A stretch of DNA of 64,000 bases from CAZCPB01 sp044223975 (GTDB lineage Bacteria > Planctomycetota > Phycisphaerae > Phycisphaerales > UBA1924). The notes under the pieces are model-generated. The model saw nothing but the letters and a program-made list of their open reading frames with translations, had not been told where the DNA came from and searched no databases. The position numbers and the translations under genes were made by a program. Each line of letters starts with the position of its first letter. The stretch's first letter is position 1. The DNA lies in the NCBI GenBank assembly GCA_044223975.1, contig JBGALI010000003.1:272829-336828 (forward strand). Direction: 5' to 3'. Shown here piece after piece: positions 14,679-23,693 of the stretch.

Positions 14679-15581
14679 TCAGTTCATTCCGGGCGATACG
14701 TCCGAGCCCCGCGGGGCGGTGGCGGCCGGCCCGGCCTGCCCCTCGGGGACCAGCACCCCGCCCGTGATCACGTACCGGATGGCCTCGTCGATCGAGATCG
14801 CGACGTCAATGACGTCCTCCACCGGCACGGTCAGCGTGAAGCCGGTGAAGGGAGTGGGCGTGGTGGGCACGAACACCGTGAGGCACTCGCGGCGGAGACC
14901 GTCGGTCATGGCGCGCATGGACGTGCCGGTGACGAAGGCCAGGACCCACGCCCCCGGGCGCGGGAACTGCACCATCACCACCCGGTTGAAGGCCATCGGG
15001 GTGTCGCCCAGAATGAGCTCGACGACCTGTTTGACGTGCGGGTAGATCTGCTTGAAGACGGGGATCTGGGCGATCACCCGTTCCACGCGGTGGTACAGCC
15101 GCCGGCCCACGAAGCCGCCCACCACGCCGCCGGCCACGTAGATCGCGACGATCGCGACCAGCAGCCCGACGGCCTGCAGGTGCCACCGCGCCGACCAATA
15201 CTGCGCGAAGTTCTTCTCGCGGAGATCGAGCGTCACGGCGCTGTCGGACACGGTTTCAGCCGAGGCCGCGGCAGGGTTGTCGCGGCGGTACGCACGGACC
15301 TGCTCGGGCGTGACCTTGTACCACTCGGGCCGGTACGGCTCGCTGAGCACGTGCGGCATGGCGTAGATGACGCCGGTGCGGATCCATCGGTTGATCGGCG
15401 CGGCAACGCTGTCGAAGACGAACACAAAGGCCTGCCAGAGAATCCACAGCGTCAGCACCGACGGCAGCAGCACCGCCAAGCCCTTCATGAAGAACCGGCG
15501 CGGGCGGCTGGACGGGGGCTTGACGACGACCGGGGAAAGCACCGGCGACGTTCGGGCGGGCTGGGGTGCGGGGGCCGTCAC
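14679..15581 (-). CDS. DUF502 family membrane protein
   Basis: The 300-residue protein has an R-R-F-F-M-K-G-L-A-V-L-L-P-S-V-L-T-L-W-I-L-W membrane helix near residues 30-55, which is the DUF502 opening, a second hydrophobic pair near residues 140-170, and the conserved I-P-V-F-K-Q-I-Y-P-H-V-K-Q and F-P-R-P-G-A-W-V-L-A-F-V-T-G blocks. An extra ~80-residue insert (R-P-E-W-Y-K-V-T ... F-A-Q-Y-W) separates the two membrane parts. Function is unknown; the family lies in the cytoplasmic membrane. GTG at 15581 is preferred to an upstream TTG at 15626, but no strong ribosome-binding site settles it. Confidence 0.85.
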   Translation of the reverse strand: MTAPAPQPARTSPVLSPVVVKPPSSRPRRFFMKGLAVLLPSVLTLWILWQAFVFVFDSVAAPINRWIRTGVIYAMPHVLSEPYRPEWYKVTPEQVRAYRRDNPAAASAETVSDSAVTLDLREKNFAQYWSARWHLQAVGLLVAIVAIYVAGGVVGGFVGRRLYHRVERVIAQIPVFKQIYPHVKQVVELILGDTPMAFNRVVMVQFPRPGAWVLAFVTGTSMRAMTDGLRRECLTVFVPTTPTPFTGFTLTVPVEDVIDVAISIDEAIRYVITGGVLVPEGQAGPAATAPRGSDVSPGMN

Positions 15582-15667
15582 GCTCAGTTCATCGTACCGC
15601 GCCGGCCCGGAGCGCCACGGTCCCAACGAAATGGGGCGCCCCGAAGGACGCCCCGATCGCGAATCAA

Positions 15668-15741
15668 TGGGCCTGGGCAGACTCGAACTGCCGACCTCGC
15701 CCTTATCAGGGGCGCGCTCTAGCCAACTGAGCTACAAGCCC
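15668..15741 (-). tRNA. tRNA-Ile (anticodon GAT)
   Basis: Read on the minus strand, the acceptor stem GGGCTTG pairs with CAGGCCC with one G-U pair. The anticodon stem CGCCC/GGGCG encloses CTGATAA, giving anticodon GAT. The T arm GGCAG-TTCGAGT-CTGCC and the D arm AGCTCAGTTGG are standard. CCA is not encoded. It is an isolated tRNA, not inside an rRNA operon. Confidence 0.96.
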
Positions 15742-15916
15742 GAACGCCCGGCTGCCCGGGGACACAGAATATAGCCCTCCACCGGGCCGGGTTCACGCGG
15801 CGAGGCGGGGCGAAGCGAGACACAAAGCCGCCCGCGGGCCGGGCCCGGCGCACCCTTACAGGCAAGAAGGCGAGAGGATGTTGCCGGTCCGGTGACCGAC
15901 CCAGAGCGTCACCGCT

Positions 15917-16090
15917 TCAGGGCGACGAGGGTGCCTTGACGGGTGTCGGCTTGGGCGCACCCGGCATGATGCTCTCGTCGAGCGAGAGCAGGTACGCCGC
16001 CATCGCCGCGAGCATCAGACCGACGACGACCCACGTGCGCCAATCCTTGTGCATCCCCCGGCCCTTTGATTTGGAATTGTCGCCGCTCAT
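15917..16090 (-). CDS. Small single-pass membrane protein, unknown function
   Basis: A 57-residue protein: a basic, polar N-terminus (S-G-D-N-S-K-S-K-G-R-G), one hydrophobic helix (W-V-V-V-G-L-M-L-A-A-M-A-A-Y-L-L-S-L) and a Pro-rich C-terminus. ATG at 16090 follows AAGGAG, which supports it over longer in-frame starts upstream. It lies downstream of the aspartyl protease gene on the same strand. I recognise no family; small proteins like this often regulate membrane complexes, but nothing here shows it. Confidence 0.6.
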   Translation of the reverse strand: MSGDNSKSKGRGMHKDWRTWVVVGLMLAAMAAYLLSLDESIMPGAPKPTPVKAPSSP

Positions 16091-16235
16091 GGGTGGTTCG
16101 AACTCCTTGGGATCACTGCTCGCAGTCCCGAGCGGCGTGTCCGGCCATCCAGCAATCCTACGGACGGCGTAAACAACCGGCGAGCCTTGGAGCAGCGCGG
16201 GTACTTCGGACCGATCGACGATCGAGCGTAGCCGT

Positions 16236-17561
16236 TCACGACGGCGTCGGAGCGGGCGGAGCACCGGTCGCGCGGAACCTGGCTCGAAGGAGGGCAACGG
16301 CGGCGAGCAGCGTCACAACGGCCGCCCCGACTCCGGCGAGCGCCGCGAGCGACGGGCCCGACGAGCGGCCCTTGAACGGGGCATCGAAGTGGCCGTTGGG
16401 CTTGAAGTACGCCCCGTTCCGCGGGTAGTCCAGGATGGTGTTGAAGCGCCACAGCACCTCCATGCACAGAACACCGCCGGGCGGATCTGCGTCGCTCTCG
16501 GCCTCAACCTCCAGTTGGATGGGCACGTTCGGGATCGAGAAGCCCGCGATCCGCAGCTCCGGGAGCAGCACCATCTCGCTGCGGATCACGGCGCTGCCCA
16601 CGCCGCGGGACTCGCTCGTGCCCAGCTTCTTCATCGTGCCGCGCAGGTTGTGCTCGCTGGCGAAGGCTCGGTTCACGATCATGGCCCCGTTCCCGCCGGT
16701 GTCCAGGAAGAAGAACCCGCTCGTCCGCCTCTGGTCGTTGACCAGCACCGCTTCCACCGGCGTGAGCGAGCCGGAGATGGGCATCGGGGTTCTGGTAAAC
16801 CCCGCGGCGTGCGCGGGCAGCGCTTCGTGGACGATCATCACCATCCGGTCGTAGTCGATCTCCACGACCTTGTCCTCGAAAACGGGGTAGCCGAGGATGC
16901 CATCGGCGTCGTCCACCTGCTTCTCGATGAACATGACCGGCTCGTGATCCCACCGGAAATCCCCGACCTCGACTCTGCCGTCGCGGTCGACACGCCGGAC
17001 GGTGGTGCCCCCGGTGCCGCCGTTCATCAGCGTGCCGTCGAGGCGGAGCTTCGCGCCCCGGGCCATCGCGGAAGGGTACAGGGCGTTGATGCCGGCGCCG
17101 GTATCGAAGATGAGGTCGAGCTCTTCCGAACCGTTCACCCGGCCGCGCACGTGCAGCTTGCCGTGGCTGATGGTGATCGGGACCGTCACCGGCGCGGTCA
17201 ACGGGCTCGAGCCCAGGCGCCGGCCCGGGGCGGTCAGGGTCGAGATCCGCGTCCGGCAGGGGTCCTTGCCGCCGAGCAGGATGACAAAGTCGTACGTGCG
17301 CCCCGGCTCGACGTCGAACGACATGGAATCGACGTCGCTGATGAAGGTAATGCGCTTCGCGCCGCCGGCCCTTCGCGCGTCATAGACATCCAGCGGGATC
17401 GCGGGATCGGCGGACCATTCGGCCTTGAGCAGCCGCTCTCCGTCCTGAACGTCCAGCACCTTGGATTCGGCGCGGAGCACCGGCAGGTCCTGGCGTGCCA
17501 GCGCCGTTCCGTGCACGAGGATCGCCGTGAACACACCGAGCAGCACCGTTTTCGTGAGCAT
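16236..17561 (-). CDS. Membrane-anchored aspartyl protease with two DTG motifs
   Basis: The 441-residue product has an N-terminal signal peptide (T-V-L-L-G-V-F-T-A-I-L-V-H-G-T-A-L-A), a beta-rich leader, then a retropepsin-like domain with F-D-T-G-A-G (Asp153) and a second half with F-L-D-T-G-G-N-G (Asp287). Both halves thus carry a catalytic aspartate in one chain, as in pepsins, though the spacing of 134 residues is shorter than in pepsin. Near the C-terminus there is one membrane helix (about residues 400-425) followed by a basic R-A-R-F-R stretch. It probably faces outside the cytoplasm. ATG at 17561 starts the signal peptide. Confidence 0.8.
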   Translation of the reverse strand: MLTKTVLLGVFTAILVHGTALARQDLPVLRAESKVLDVQDGERLLKAEWSADPAIPLDVYDARRAGGAKRITFISDVDSMSFDVEPGRTYDFVILLGGKDPCRTRISTLTAPGRRLGSSPLTAPVTVPITISHGKLHVRGRVNGSEELDLIFDTGAGINALYPSAMARGAKLRLDGTLMNGGTGGTTVRRVDRDGRVEVGDFRWDHEPVMFIEKQVDDADGILGYPVFEDKVVEIDYDRMVMIVHEALPAHAAGFTRTPMPISGSLTPVEAVLVNDQRRTSGFFFLDTGGNGAMIVNRAFASEHNLRGTMKKLGTSESRGVGSAVIRSEMVLLPELRIAGFSIPNVPIQLEVEAESDADPPGGVLCMEVLWRFNTILDYPRNGAYFKPNGHFDAPFKGRSSGPSLAALAGVGAAVVTLLAAVALLRARFRATGAPPAPTPS

Positions 17562-17913
17562 GGGGGCCTTGCTGGAGCGGCACCGGCGGGGGCCGGAGAT
17601 CCGACCTGGGGTTGACGTCATGGGGCGGGGAACGCAGGAAAGCACGAATGGCACGGGCCGCGCCGGGCCGAACGCGCACGCGGCGAGCGGAACCGGAGGT
17701 CCATCGTCAATGGGATTTGATGCGCCGGTGTTTCAACGGCACGCTCTGGTGAATCACAACCGCGACCCACGGGCCCCGGGGATGGCGCGACTCCTCCTGA
17801 TGACGTGCGCGCGGCACGATAGAACCACCCGACGATTGATCCTGGACGGACGCGATGACGAGCGCCGAGGTTCCGCCATCGCGGTCGTGCCGGCGCACGG
17901 ACGGGGGAAGCGC
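17562..17913. other. Intergenic region with no recognised gene
   Basis: These 352 bases lie between two minus-strand genes. Several short open frames are present on both strands but none has a plausible start, domain or codon bias. The segment upstream of 17561 presumably contains the promoter of the aspartyl protease gene. I see no tRNA, riboswitch or clear terminator. Confidence 0.45.
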
Positions 17914-18735
17914 TCACGCGGCCCGCGCGCTGTCGCGCCGCATGGTGTAGAGAATCACGGCGACAAGGACCGCCGCGAGGACTGCCGAGGATCCGACGGT
18001 TCCGAACCCCAGCCCGCCGTGCTCCGGGTCCTTGGTGAGCACGTCGCCCATCGTCGCGCCGAACGGGCGCGTGAGCACGAACGCCGCCCAGAAAAGGGCG
18101 ACCCGTGAGACGCGGGTGAAATAGAACACCAGCACGATCAGCACCAGGAGGCCGCCGATGAGAGCCGCTCCACCGGCGAAGCCCAGGCCGGAGTCGTCGG
18201 CGAGGTAGTCGCCAAGCGCGGTGCCCAAGGTGTTGGAGACGAGGATCGCGCACCAGTAGAACAACTCCGCCCGGAGCGACCGTACGTCGCTCACGGACAG
18301 CGACTTCTCACAGAGCCGCCAGAGTCCGAGGACACCGACGAGCGCCGCGAGGAGGATCGCGCTCCCGGTCGCGTACCCGAGCCCCAGGGTGCGGTCCATG
18401 AAGTCGGACATGGTGGTGCCGGCGGTGCTGGTGGAGAGAATGACCGACCAGTACAGGAATGGGATGTATTTCCGTGCGCGGAGCTGGCCCACGAGCGTGC
18501 CCGCAAAGACCGTGATGAGGATGATCGTGCTGACGGCGTAGCCGACCTTCAGCGTCATCGAAAGCAGATCGCCCGCCGTCTCGCCCAGCGTGGTGGCGCA
18601 GATCTTCATGATCCAGAACAGCAGCGTCAGCTCAGGGAGCTTGCTGGCGCCACTGGGGGGCGAGACCGGGCGCGCGCGGGCATCACTGGGCGCCGTGGGC
18701 GTGGCTTGGGATGTGATGGCCGCGGGCGTGTGCAT
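17914..18735 (-). CDS. COG4705-type membrane protein with four DUF347 repeats
   Basis: The 273-residue protein has eight hydrophobic segments arranged as four DUF347 repeats, each with a (T/N)-x-(G)-x-(T/A)-x-(G/S)-D motif: T-T-L-G-E-T-A-G-D-L, S-T-A-G-T-T-M-S-D-F, N-T-L-G-T-A-L-G-D-Y and R-P-F-G-A-T-M-G-D-V, each followed by a G-L-G-(Y/F) block. The internal fourfold repetition suggests a pore or transporter. Function is unknown in the family. The start is ATG at 18735, because the much longer upstream frame is the antisense of the gamma-glutamyltransferase gene. It begins 19 bases after that gene ends, so the two are probably co-transcribed. Confidence 0.88.
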   Translation of the reverse strand: MHTPAAITSQATPTAPSDARARPVSPPSGASKLPELTLLFWIMKICATTLGETAGDLLSMTLKVGYAVSTIILITVFAGTLVGQLRARKYIPFLYWSVILSTSTAGTTMSDFMDRTLGLGYATGSAILLAALVGVLGLWRLCEKSLSVSDVRSLRAELFYWCAILVSNTLGTALGDYLADDSGLGFAGGAALIGGLLVLIVLVFYFTRVSRVALFWAAFVLTRPFGATMGDVLTKDPEHGGLGFGTVGSSAVLAAVLVAVILYTMRRDSARAA

Positions 18736-18754
18736 GGTCTGTTTCTCTGGAGCG

Positions 18755-20533
18755 CTAATACCCCGCCGCGACGCCGCCCTTTCTCGGGTCGCTCGCGGCT
18801 TCCCAGCCCGAGCCCCCCACCGCCCGGCGGATGAGCTGCACGCAACCGACCATGCGGAGCGGTTCGGTCGCGTGGCCCAGGCGCGTGTTGAGCTCGGCCT
18901 CGACGGGGGTCTTGCGGAGCGGCTCTTCGAGGCCCAGCGTGTCGGGCTGCCACTGGTGGTGGAAGCGCGGGCGGGAGATCGCTTCGGAGGCGGGAAGGTC
19001 AAAGACCAGCACGTCGAGCGCGGCTTCGAGCGTGCCGGCGATGATGCGCGGGCCGCCCGAGCCGCCGGCGACCAGCAGCACACCGCGTTCGTCGGTCGCG
19101 ATCATCGGCGTCATGCTCGAGAGCGGGCGCTTGCCGGGCGCCGGGGCGTTGCGGTCGGACTGTTCGAGGCCAAAGGCGTTGGGCTTGCCGGGGTGCGTGG
19201 TGAAGTCGTCCATCTCGTCGTTGAGCACGAAGCCGTACTCGGGCACGGCGATGAGCGAGCCGAAGATCAGGTTGATCGTCTCGGAACACGCGACGGCGTT
19301 GCCCTTGGAGTCCACGACGCTGAGGTGGCTGGTGCCGTGGTCCTCCGGGATCGCGGGCTTGGCGCCGGCGGGGCGCGTGCCGTACCGGTCGTGCGTGAGC
19401 GTGTGCGCGGGGTTGAACAGGTCGGCGCGGGCCCTGATGTACGTCGGATCGAGCAGCGCTTTGATCGGGACATTCACGAAGGCAGGATCGCCCATCCACG
19501 CCGCGCGGTCGGCCATGGCGTGCTTGAGGCTCTCGGTCACGAGGTGGATGTACGGCGCCGAGTTCAGGCCCACCTTGAACAGCTCATCGCGCCGCAATTC
19601 GAGCATCTCCGTCACCTGCGCCACCACAATCCCCCCGCTGCTGGGCGGGGGCATCATGAAGAGGTTGCGGCCCATGAAATTCGAGACCAACGGCGGCGTC
19701 TCGACCACCGTGAAGGCGTCAAGGTCGGCCTGCGACATCGCGCCTTTGTCGGCCGCGATCGCCCGGAGCATCGCGTCGGCGACGGGGCCCTTGTAGAAAC
19801 CGTCGGCCCCGCGCTCGGCGATCAGGCGCAGCACGGCCGCCTGCTCGGGGACCTTGATCTCGTCACCGATTTTCACGGCGCCGCGCTTGAGGTAACGCTC
19901 GTAGAAGAACGGCGAGCGCCCGGGACGGTCGGGCGCCTTGTCGAACCACTCCATCACTTCCTTGACACTGTCGGCGTAGTGCTTGTCGGCGGCGAACCCC
20001 TGCTCCGCGGCACGGATCGCCGGGGCCAGAACCTCGGCCCGCGACTTTGTGCCGTACTTGTCGAGGGTGTAGAGGAGCCCGGCGACGTTGCCGGGGACTG
20101 CGATGGCCTTGCCGCCGCGTGACGAGGCGTCGGGGTCGGGATCGCTGGCGTAGTACCCGGGGCCGTAGGCGCGCGGGCAGGTTTCGCGGTAGTTGATCGC
20201 GGTGGTAAGGCTGCCATGGCGGGCATCGTTCTCGAGGTGCACGATCATGAACCCGCCGCCGCCGATCCCGCACGACTGCGGGCGAACCACCGAGAGCGCG
20301 AAGGACGCGGCAACCGCGGCGTCGACGGCGTTGCCCCCGGCGCGAAGAAGTTCAAGGCCGGCGCGAGAGGCGACTTCGTGGTCGGCGGCAACGGCGCCGT
20401 GGGAATACACAGGGTCGGGCACGGGGGGCTCCGCGGAGTGTGCGGTGGCGAGGCCGGTCAGCGTGGCGCAGAGGGAAACGAGGGTGCCCGCAATCGAACG
20501 CGGCCGGGCACGGGCTGATGAGGGCGGTCGCAT
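18755..20533 (-). CDS. ggt: Gamma-glutamyltransferase
   Basis: The 592-residue precursor has a signal peptide (T-L-V-S-L-C-A-T-L-T-G-L-A-T-A-H-S-A) for export to the periplasm. It cleaves gamma-glutamyl bonds of glutathione and related amides. Family features seen are A-G-G-N-A-V-D-A-A-V-A, G-I-G-G-G-G-F-M, the autocleavage site D-H-G-T-S-H with the catalytic Thr401 at the start of the small subunit, and P-L-S-S-M-T-P-M. The ATG at 20533 is the first suitable start; the frame remains open further upstream only because it is antisense to the M14 peptidase. It is divergent from that peptidase. Confidence 0.95.
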   Translation of the reverse strand: MRPPSSARARPRSIAGTLVSLCATLTGLATAHSAEPPVPDPVYSHGAVAADHEVASRAGLELLRAGGNAVDAAVAASFALSVVRPQSCGIGGGGFMIVHLENDARHGSLTTAINYRETCPRAYGPGYYASDPDPDASSRGGKAIAVPGNVAGLLYTLDKYGTKSRAEVLAPAIRAAEQGFAADKHYADSVKEVMEWFDKAPDRPGRSPFFYERYLKRGAVKIGDEIKVPEQAAVLRLIAERGADGFYKGPVADAMLRAIAADKGAMSQADLDAFTVVETPPLVSNFMGRNLFMMPPPSSGGIVVAQVTEMLELRRDELFKVGLNSAPYIHLVTESLKHAMADRAAWMGDPAFVNVPIKALLDPTYIRARADLFNPAHTLTHDRYGTRPAGAKPAIPEDHGTSHLSVVDSKGNAVACSETINLIFGSLIAVPEYGFVLNDEMDDFTTHPGKPNAFGLEQSDRNAPAPGKRPLSSMTPMIATDERGVLLVAGGSGGPRIIAGTLEAALDVLVFDLPASEAISRPRFHHQWQPDTLGLEEPLRKTPVEAELNTRLGHATEPLRMVGCVQLIRRAVGGSGWEAASDPRKGGVAAGY

Positions 20534-20683
20534 GGCAGGCACAGCGTAGAGGAACGCCGGACCGGGCGGGGGCGGCGGGGGCCACGTCCGAGAGCCTTCG
20601 AAACGGGGCTGGCGTCGGGGCCCCGGGTGTGCGAGAATGGGGCTGCCGCGGGTGGGGGCCGGCGGCAGAGAGAAAGGTTCCCC

Positions 20684-23026
20684 ATGCAGATCGGGCGGAT
20701 TTCCCGGCTGGTGGCCGGTCTTGTCATTCTCGCGGGCACCGCGGCGGCGCAGCCGGGGCGCGCGCCCGCCAACGGCGGCGCTGCACCCGTGGGCTACGAA
20801 GGTTCCAAGGTCATCTCCGTCACGGTCGCCAACCAGCGCGAGTACCTGGCGGTGATGAGTCTGTCGGAGATGCCGGGGAACTCGATGTGGACGCACTCGC
20901 CGGGGATTGGCGAGCTGGATGTCCAAGTGGCGCCGGAGAACATGCCCGCGCTGCTCCAGCTCGGGCTGCCGATGCGGGTGATGATCGACGACCTGAAGAA
21001 GAAGATCGACGACGAGCGCGCCGACATCGAGGCCCGCCGGATGCGTCGCGACATCTCTTGGTTCCAGAACTACCACACGCTCGCCGAAATCAACGCGTAC
21101 ATGACGCAGCTTGCCGCGGCGAGCCCGCAGCTGGTCACGGGCGTGAACCTGGGCAACTCGCTCGAGGGGCGCGCCATCAACGGGATCAGGATCTCGGCGC
21201 CCGACCTGCCGGGCAATCCGCGGGCCTCGCGCCCGCAGCTGCTGTTCAACGGGTGCCAGCACGCGCGCGAGTGGGTGGGCCCCGCGACCGTGATGTACAT
21301 CGCCGACCAGTTCATCTCGGGGTACGCGGGGGACCCGCGCATCCACGCGATCCTCGACAACGCCGAGATCCTGATCGTGCCCGTCGTGAACCCCGACGGG
21401 TACGAGTACACGTGGACGCCCAACAACCGGCTGTGGCGGAAGAACCGGCGCAACAACGGCGACGGGACCTTCGGCGTCGACAACAACCGCAACTGGGGCT
21501 ACCAGTGGGGCGGGCAGGGCGCGAGCACCTCGACCAGCAACGAGACGTACCGCGGCACGGGACCGTTTTCAGAGCCCGAGACGCAGCGCCTGCGCGACTT
21601 CATGCTGGCCAACACGCGCCTCCGCGCCAGCATCGACTTCCACAGCTACTCGCAGCTGATCCTCTCGCCCTGGGGCTGGACCAACGCCCTCCCGCCCGAT
21701 GCGGCGGTGTTCGACCAGATCAATTCGACGCTGGCGTCGACGATCCAGTCCGTGCACGGCAAGGTTTACACGGCAGGGCCGACGTACACCACGATCTACC
21801 CCGCCAGCGGCGGAGCCCTGGACTGGGCCTACGGCGCGGGGAGCACGCCGTACAAGATCCTGGGGTACTCGATCGAGCTGCGCGACACCGGGACCAACGG
21901 GTTTATCCTCCCCGCCAGCGAGATCATCCCGACCGGCGAAGAGAACTTCGCGGCGGTGCTGAAGCTGTCGGAAATCGTCGCCTTCCCGCTGACGTTCGGC
22001 TTCCCCGACGGCCTGCCCGCGACGGCCGAGGCGGGGCTGGCCACGACGATCCGGGTGAGCGTCACCGCCTCGCCGGGCAACGCGCTCAACGCCGCGAGCC
22101 CGACCCTCTTGTGGCGGGCGGCGGGGCAGGCGGGGTTCACGACGAGCGTGATGACTCTCGCGGGTCAGTACTACACCGCGACGCTCCCGGCGGGGACGTG
22201 CGGGACCGATCTTCAGTACTACTTCCAGGCCTCGAGCACGGACGGGCGCACGGCGGTGTCGCCGACGGGCGCGCCGGCCACGCTGTACACGGTGATCCCG
22301 CGCCAGACGACGGTGATGTTCGATGATGCGTGCGAGACGGTGAACGGCTGGACCGTCGGAGCCGCGGGCGACAACGCCACCATCGGCTTCTGGGAGAACG
22401 CCGCGCCGCAGCTCACCAACGCGCAGCCCAGCACCGACCACTCCGCGACGGGCACCAAGTGCTGGATCACCGACAGCCGCGCCGGGAGCAGCGTGGGGCA
22501 GTACGACGTCGACGGCGGCACCACGACGCTGACCAGCCCGACGTTCAGCGCCGCGACGCCGGTGGGACACTCGGGCGCGGAGGCGTTCGTGAGCTACTGG
22601 CGGTGGTACTCCAACGACAAGGGGAGCAACCCCAACACCAACTCGATGCCCGTCCTGATTTCCAACGACAACGGCGCCACGTGGCAGACGCTCGAGACGG
22701 TGACGGAGAACGCCGGCGCGTGGGTGAGCAAGACGTTCAAGATCAACGACGTGATCGCGCCCACCGCGACCATGAAGCTGCGCTTCCAGGCCCGCGACCT
22801 GACGGGCGCGGTCGTCGAGGCGGGCGTCGATGATGTGAAGGTGACGGTGGTGTCGTGCCCGTGCCGGCCCGTCGACTTCAACTGCGATGGGTTCGTCAAC
22901 GGCGACGACTTCGACCAGTTCGTCTTCGCGTTCTACTGGGGAGACCCTGCCGCGGACTACGACGGGAACGGGTTCGTCAACGGGGACGACTTTGATTCGT
23001 TCGTGCTCGCGTTCGAGCAGGGTTGA
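20684..23026 (+). CDS. Secreted M14 zinc carboxypeptidase with C-terminal dockerin-like repeats
   Basis: The 780-residue product has a signal peptide (residues 1-22), a propeptide-like region to about 120, and an M14 catalytic domain. The zinc ligands are His193 and Glu196 in Q-H-A-R-E-W and His320 in D-F-H-S-Y-S; the catalytic Glu398 lies in Y-S-I-E-L-R-D. Beta-sandwich regions fill about residues 430-720. The end, after C-P-C-R-P, has two calcium-loop-like units, D-F-N-C-D-G-F-V-N-G-D-D-F-D and D-Y-D-G-N-G-F-V-N-G-D-D-F-D, typical of the GC-type dockerin tail of Phycisphaerae. ATG at 20684 follows AGAAAGG. Confidence 0.93.
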   Translation: MQIGRISRLVAGLVILAGTAAAQPGRAPANGGAAPVGYEGSKVISVTVANQREYLAVMSLSEMPGNSMWTHSPGIGELDVQVAPENMPALLQLGLPMRVMIDDLKKKIDDERADIEARRMRRDISWFQNYHTLAEINAYMTQLAAASPQLVTGVNLGNSLEGRAINGIRISAPDLPGNPRASRPQLLFNGCQHAREWVGPATVMYIADQFISGYAGDPRIHAILDNAEILIVPVVNPDGYEYTWTPNNRLWRKNRRNNGDGTFGVDNNRNWGYQWGGQGASTSTSNETYRGTGPFSEPETQRLRDFMLANTRLRASIDFHSYSQLILSPWGWTNALPPDAAVFDQINSTLASTIQSVHGKVYTAGPTYTTIYPASGGALDWAYGAGSTPYKILGYSIELRDTGTNGFILPASEIIPTGEENFAAVLKLSEIVAFPLTFGFPDGLPATAEAGLATTIRVSVTASPGNALNAASPTLLWRAAGQAGFTTSVMTLAGQYYTATLPAGTCGTDLQYYFQASSTDGRTAVSPTGAPATLYTVIPRQTTVMFDDACETVNGWTVGAAGDNATIGFWENAAPQLTNAQPSTDHSATGTKCWITDSRAGSSVGQYDVDGGTTTLTSPTFSAATPVGHSGAEAFVSYWRWYSNDKGSNPNTNSMPVLISNDNGATWQTLETVTENAGAWVSKTFKINDVIAPTATMKLRFQARDLTGAVVEAGVDDVKVTVVSCPCRPVDFNCDGFVNGDDFDQFVFAFYWGDPAADYDGNGFVNGDDFDSFVLAFEQG

Positions 23027-23061
23027 TCAGCGACGCGCTCGCCGCTCACCTCCCCACCTGC

Positions 23062-23592
23062 TCATCCCTCTGCGCCCAGCCCGGTCAGTTCGCACAGGGC
23101 GGAGATCGCGCGGGCGGTTTCGGGGTGGGCTTCGGCGTCGGGAAGCGCCAGACGCAGGGCCCGCTGGCACTTCTGGATGAGCTTTTCGGTGACGCCCTCG
23201 CGTCCGGCCACGGCGTCGGAGTAGTTGTCGTACTGGTCGGCGAGCTTCACCAGCCGCGCACGCCAGTCGGCCCGCGCCAGCCGCTCGTCGTACTCAGGCT
23301 CGCGCACGTGCTCGGCAAGGGCCATGTTCTTGGTGAGCGCGGCAACGCAATCGGCCACGTCGGGACCGAATCGTTCGAGCAGGTCGTCGTAGTCGGTCGT
23401 GGTGTCCTCGATGGTGTCGTGGAGCAGTGCCGCGGCGAGCGCGACCGGGTCGTCGCACCCGAAGACGTGGCTCACGGTCAGCGTCACGCGGAACACGTGC
23501 GCGGCATAGGGCGTCTGGTTGTCCTTGCGCACGTGGTTGCGGTGGGCGCGGGCGGCGAAGGACGCGGCTTCTTGGATGGGGGTGAAGTCCAT
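23062..23592 (-). CDS. HD-domain protein of the small alarmone hydrolase (Mesh1/SpoT-like) type
   Basis: The 176-residue protein consists of one HD domain: H-R-N-H-V-R-K-D-N-Q-T-P-Y-A-A-H-V-F-R-V, then A-L-L-H-D-T-I-E-D-T with H58-D59, then K-L-A-D-Q-Y-D-N. These match the (p)ppGpp hydrolase half of SpoT/RelA proteins and stand-alone Mesh1 enzymes. No synthetase or TGS domain is present. It may therefore hydrolyse (p)ppGpp or a related nucleotide in the cytoplasm. ATG at 23592 is chosen as the start of conserved sequence. It ends 36 bases from the convergent M14 peptidase gene. Confidence 0.85.
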   Translation of the reverse strand: MDFTPIQEAASFAARAHRNHVRKDNQTPYAAHVFRVTLTVSHVFGCDDPVALAAALLHDTIEDTTTDYDDLLERFGPDVADCVAALTKNMALAEHVREPEYDERLARADWRARLVKLADQYDNYSDAVAGREGVTEKLIQKCQRALRLALPDAEAHPETARAISALCELTGLGAEG

Positions 23593-23693
23593 GGCTGGGC
23601 CGAGTGTAACAAGTCGGACCACTAACACGGATCGCCGGAAGCACCGCGGCAATCACCCCATCAATGTCAAATGCGACACCGCAGTGTGGAGAT

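Noticed and set aside
20534..21346. Minus-strand extension of the gamma-glutamyltransferase frame
   Set aside because: It overlaps the M14 peptidase gene in antisense and precedes a clear signal peptide at 20533; high GC keeps antisense frames open.
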